Positions 6,265-6,618 of a DNA stretch of 6,618 nt are shown here, piece after piece. The translations under genes were made by a program, and so were the position numbers. The DNA lies in assembly GCA_964428885.1 (NCBI GenBank), contig CAYRZP010000113.1, positions 1 to 6,618 on the forward strand, in the 5' to 3' direction. How positions within the stretch are numbered: position 1 is the first letter of the stretch; each line of letters opens with the position of its first letter. Origin of the DNA: JAQVQN01 sp964428885 (lineage in GTDB: Bacteria; Verrucomicrobiota; Kiritimatiellia; RFP12; UBA1067). Below the pieces are notes generated by a model. That model saw only the letters and a list, made by a program, of their open reading frames with translations, ran no database searches and was not told the origin of the DNA.

Positions 6265-6618
6265 TCATTTGTTCAGGACAGGCTCGGTCGCCGCCGCTTC
6301 CGTGTCGGGGTTGACCGGAGGCAGGTACATGTGCTTGTCCTCGAGGTTGAACAATTCGGCTTTGGTGCGGTCGCCGGGTTCCTTCATTGCGCCGCTCAGG
6401 ATGTCGCGCCCCAAGATGGCGTTCTTGGGCAAACCGACGTTTTGCTGCATATCGATGGGGTCGGCCATACCCACGGTCATAAAGATGATGATTTCCGTTT
6501 GATCCTTTTGACGGCTCTTCCAGCCGAATACACGTGGGCCGACCCACGGTATCTCGCGCAGGAGCGGTATGCCTGAGTCGGTGTTCTTGTCTATGGTCTC
6601 TGTGAAGCCGCCGATCAC
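6265..6618 (-). CDS. Secretin C-terminal end (GspD/PilQ family), 5' part beyond window
   Basis: The frame is open at the right edge and ends with TGA at 6265-6267, giving 118 codons including the stop. The edge GTG is the valine of the secretin VIGG motif, not a start. The fragment shows VIGGFTET, then GIPLLREIPWVGPRVFG, then TEIIIFMTV. These are the final beta strands and lip of the outer-membrane gate of type II secretion GspD and type IV pilus PilQ multimers. About 65 residues follow the last strand, polar and Pro/Glu-rich (MYLPPVNPDTEAAATEPV). They may be a periplasmic tail or a pilotin-binding S-domain; I cannot tell which. A PilT ATPase downstream in the same orientation favours a pilus-type machine, but GspD cannot be excluded without the N-domains. 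Confidence 0.87.
   Translation of the reverse strand: MIGGFTETIDKNTDSGIPLLREIPWVGPRVFGWKSRQKDQTEIIIFMTVGMADPIDMQQNVGLPKNAILGRDILSGAMKEPGDRTKAELFNLEDKHMYLPPVNPDTEAAATEPVLNK

Noticed and set aside
6616..6618. GTG at the right edge as a start codon for a 117-residue protein
   Set aside because: The GTG is the valine of the conserved secretin VIGG motif; the gene continues beyond the window.

Overview
This GC-rich bacterial window holds six protein-coding genes on both strands. The first and last are cut by the window edges. In order: a Tat-exported sugar phosphate isomerase/epimerase-like protein (1-650, minus, partial), an M24 Xaa-Pro-type metallopeptidase (919-2103, plus), an HU-type DNA-binding protein fused to two zinc ribbons (2130-3068, minus), a protein with two PAS domains and no output domain (3246-4580, plus), a PilT-family ATPase with a C-terminal TPR extension (4618-6093, minus) and the C-terminal end of a secretin (6265-6618, minus, partial). 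I see no tRNA, rRNA, CRISPR array, insertion sequence or phage gene.

The protein styles point to the Planctomycetes-Verrucomicrobia-Lentisphaerae (PVC) group, perhaps Lentisphaerae or Kiritimatiellae. The clues are the Tat-exported TIM-barrel sugar isomerase, the short CxxC...CPxCG ribbons with an 'EAP' core, and the TPR tail ending in a 'RLxLFxxGQPYRD'-like motif. A Tat-type signal, a secretin and a PilT ATPase together indicate a Gram-negative envelope. The phylum is an inference from protein style, not a database result.

Region by region: 651-918 is a divergent intergenic region with a good sigma70-like promoter for the minus-strand isomerase and a weaker extended -10 element plus a 10-bp palindrome for the plus-strand peptidase. 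The peptidase and the HU fusion converge, with a small terminator-like hairpin between them. The HU fusion and the PAS gene diverge from 3069-3245, where two candidate -10 boxes overlap back to back. The PAS gene and pilT converge with 37 bases between them. Upstream of pilT, 6094-6264 holds a CAGAG/CTCTG-type inverted-repeat element that separates it from the secretin gene.

The clearest functional group is the secretin plus the PilT ATPase. These are an outer-membrane channel and a retraction-type motor of a type IV pilus or type II secretion machine, in the same orientation. The PAS protein may be a sensor for that or another pathway, but only proximity suggests it. The most unusual architectures are the HU-zinc ribbon fusion, whose ribbon module was duplicated with a 357-base offset, and the PilT-TPR fusion. 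No complete new multi-gene system can be claimed from this window.
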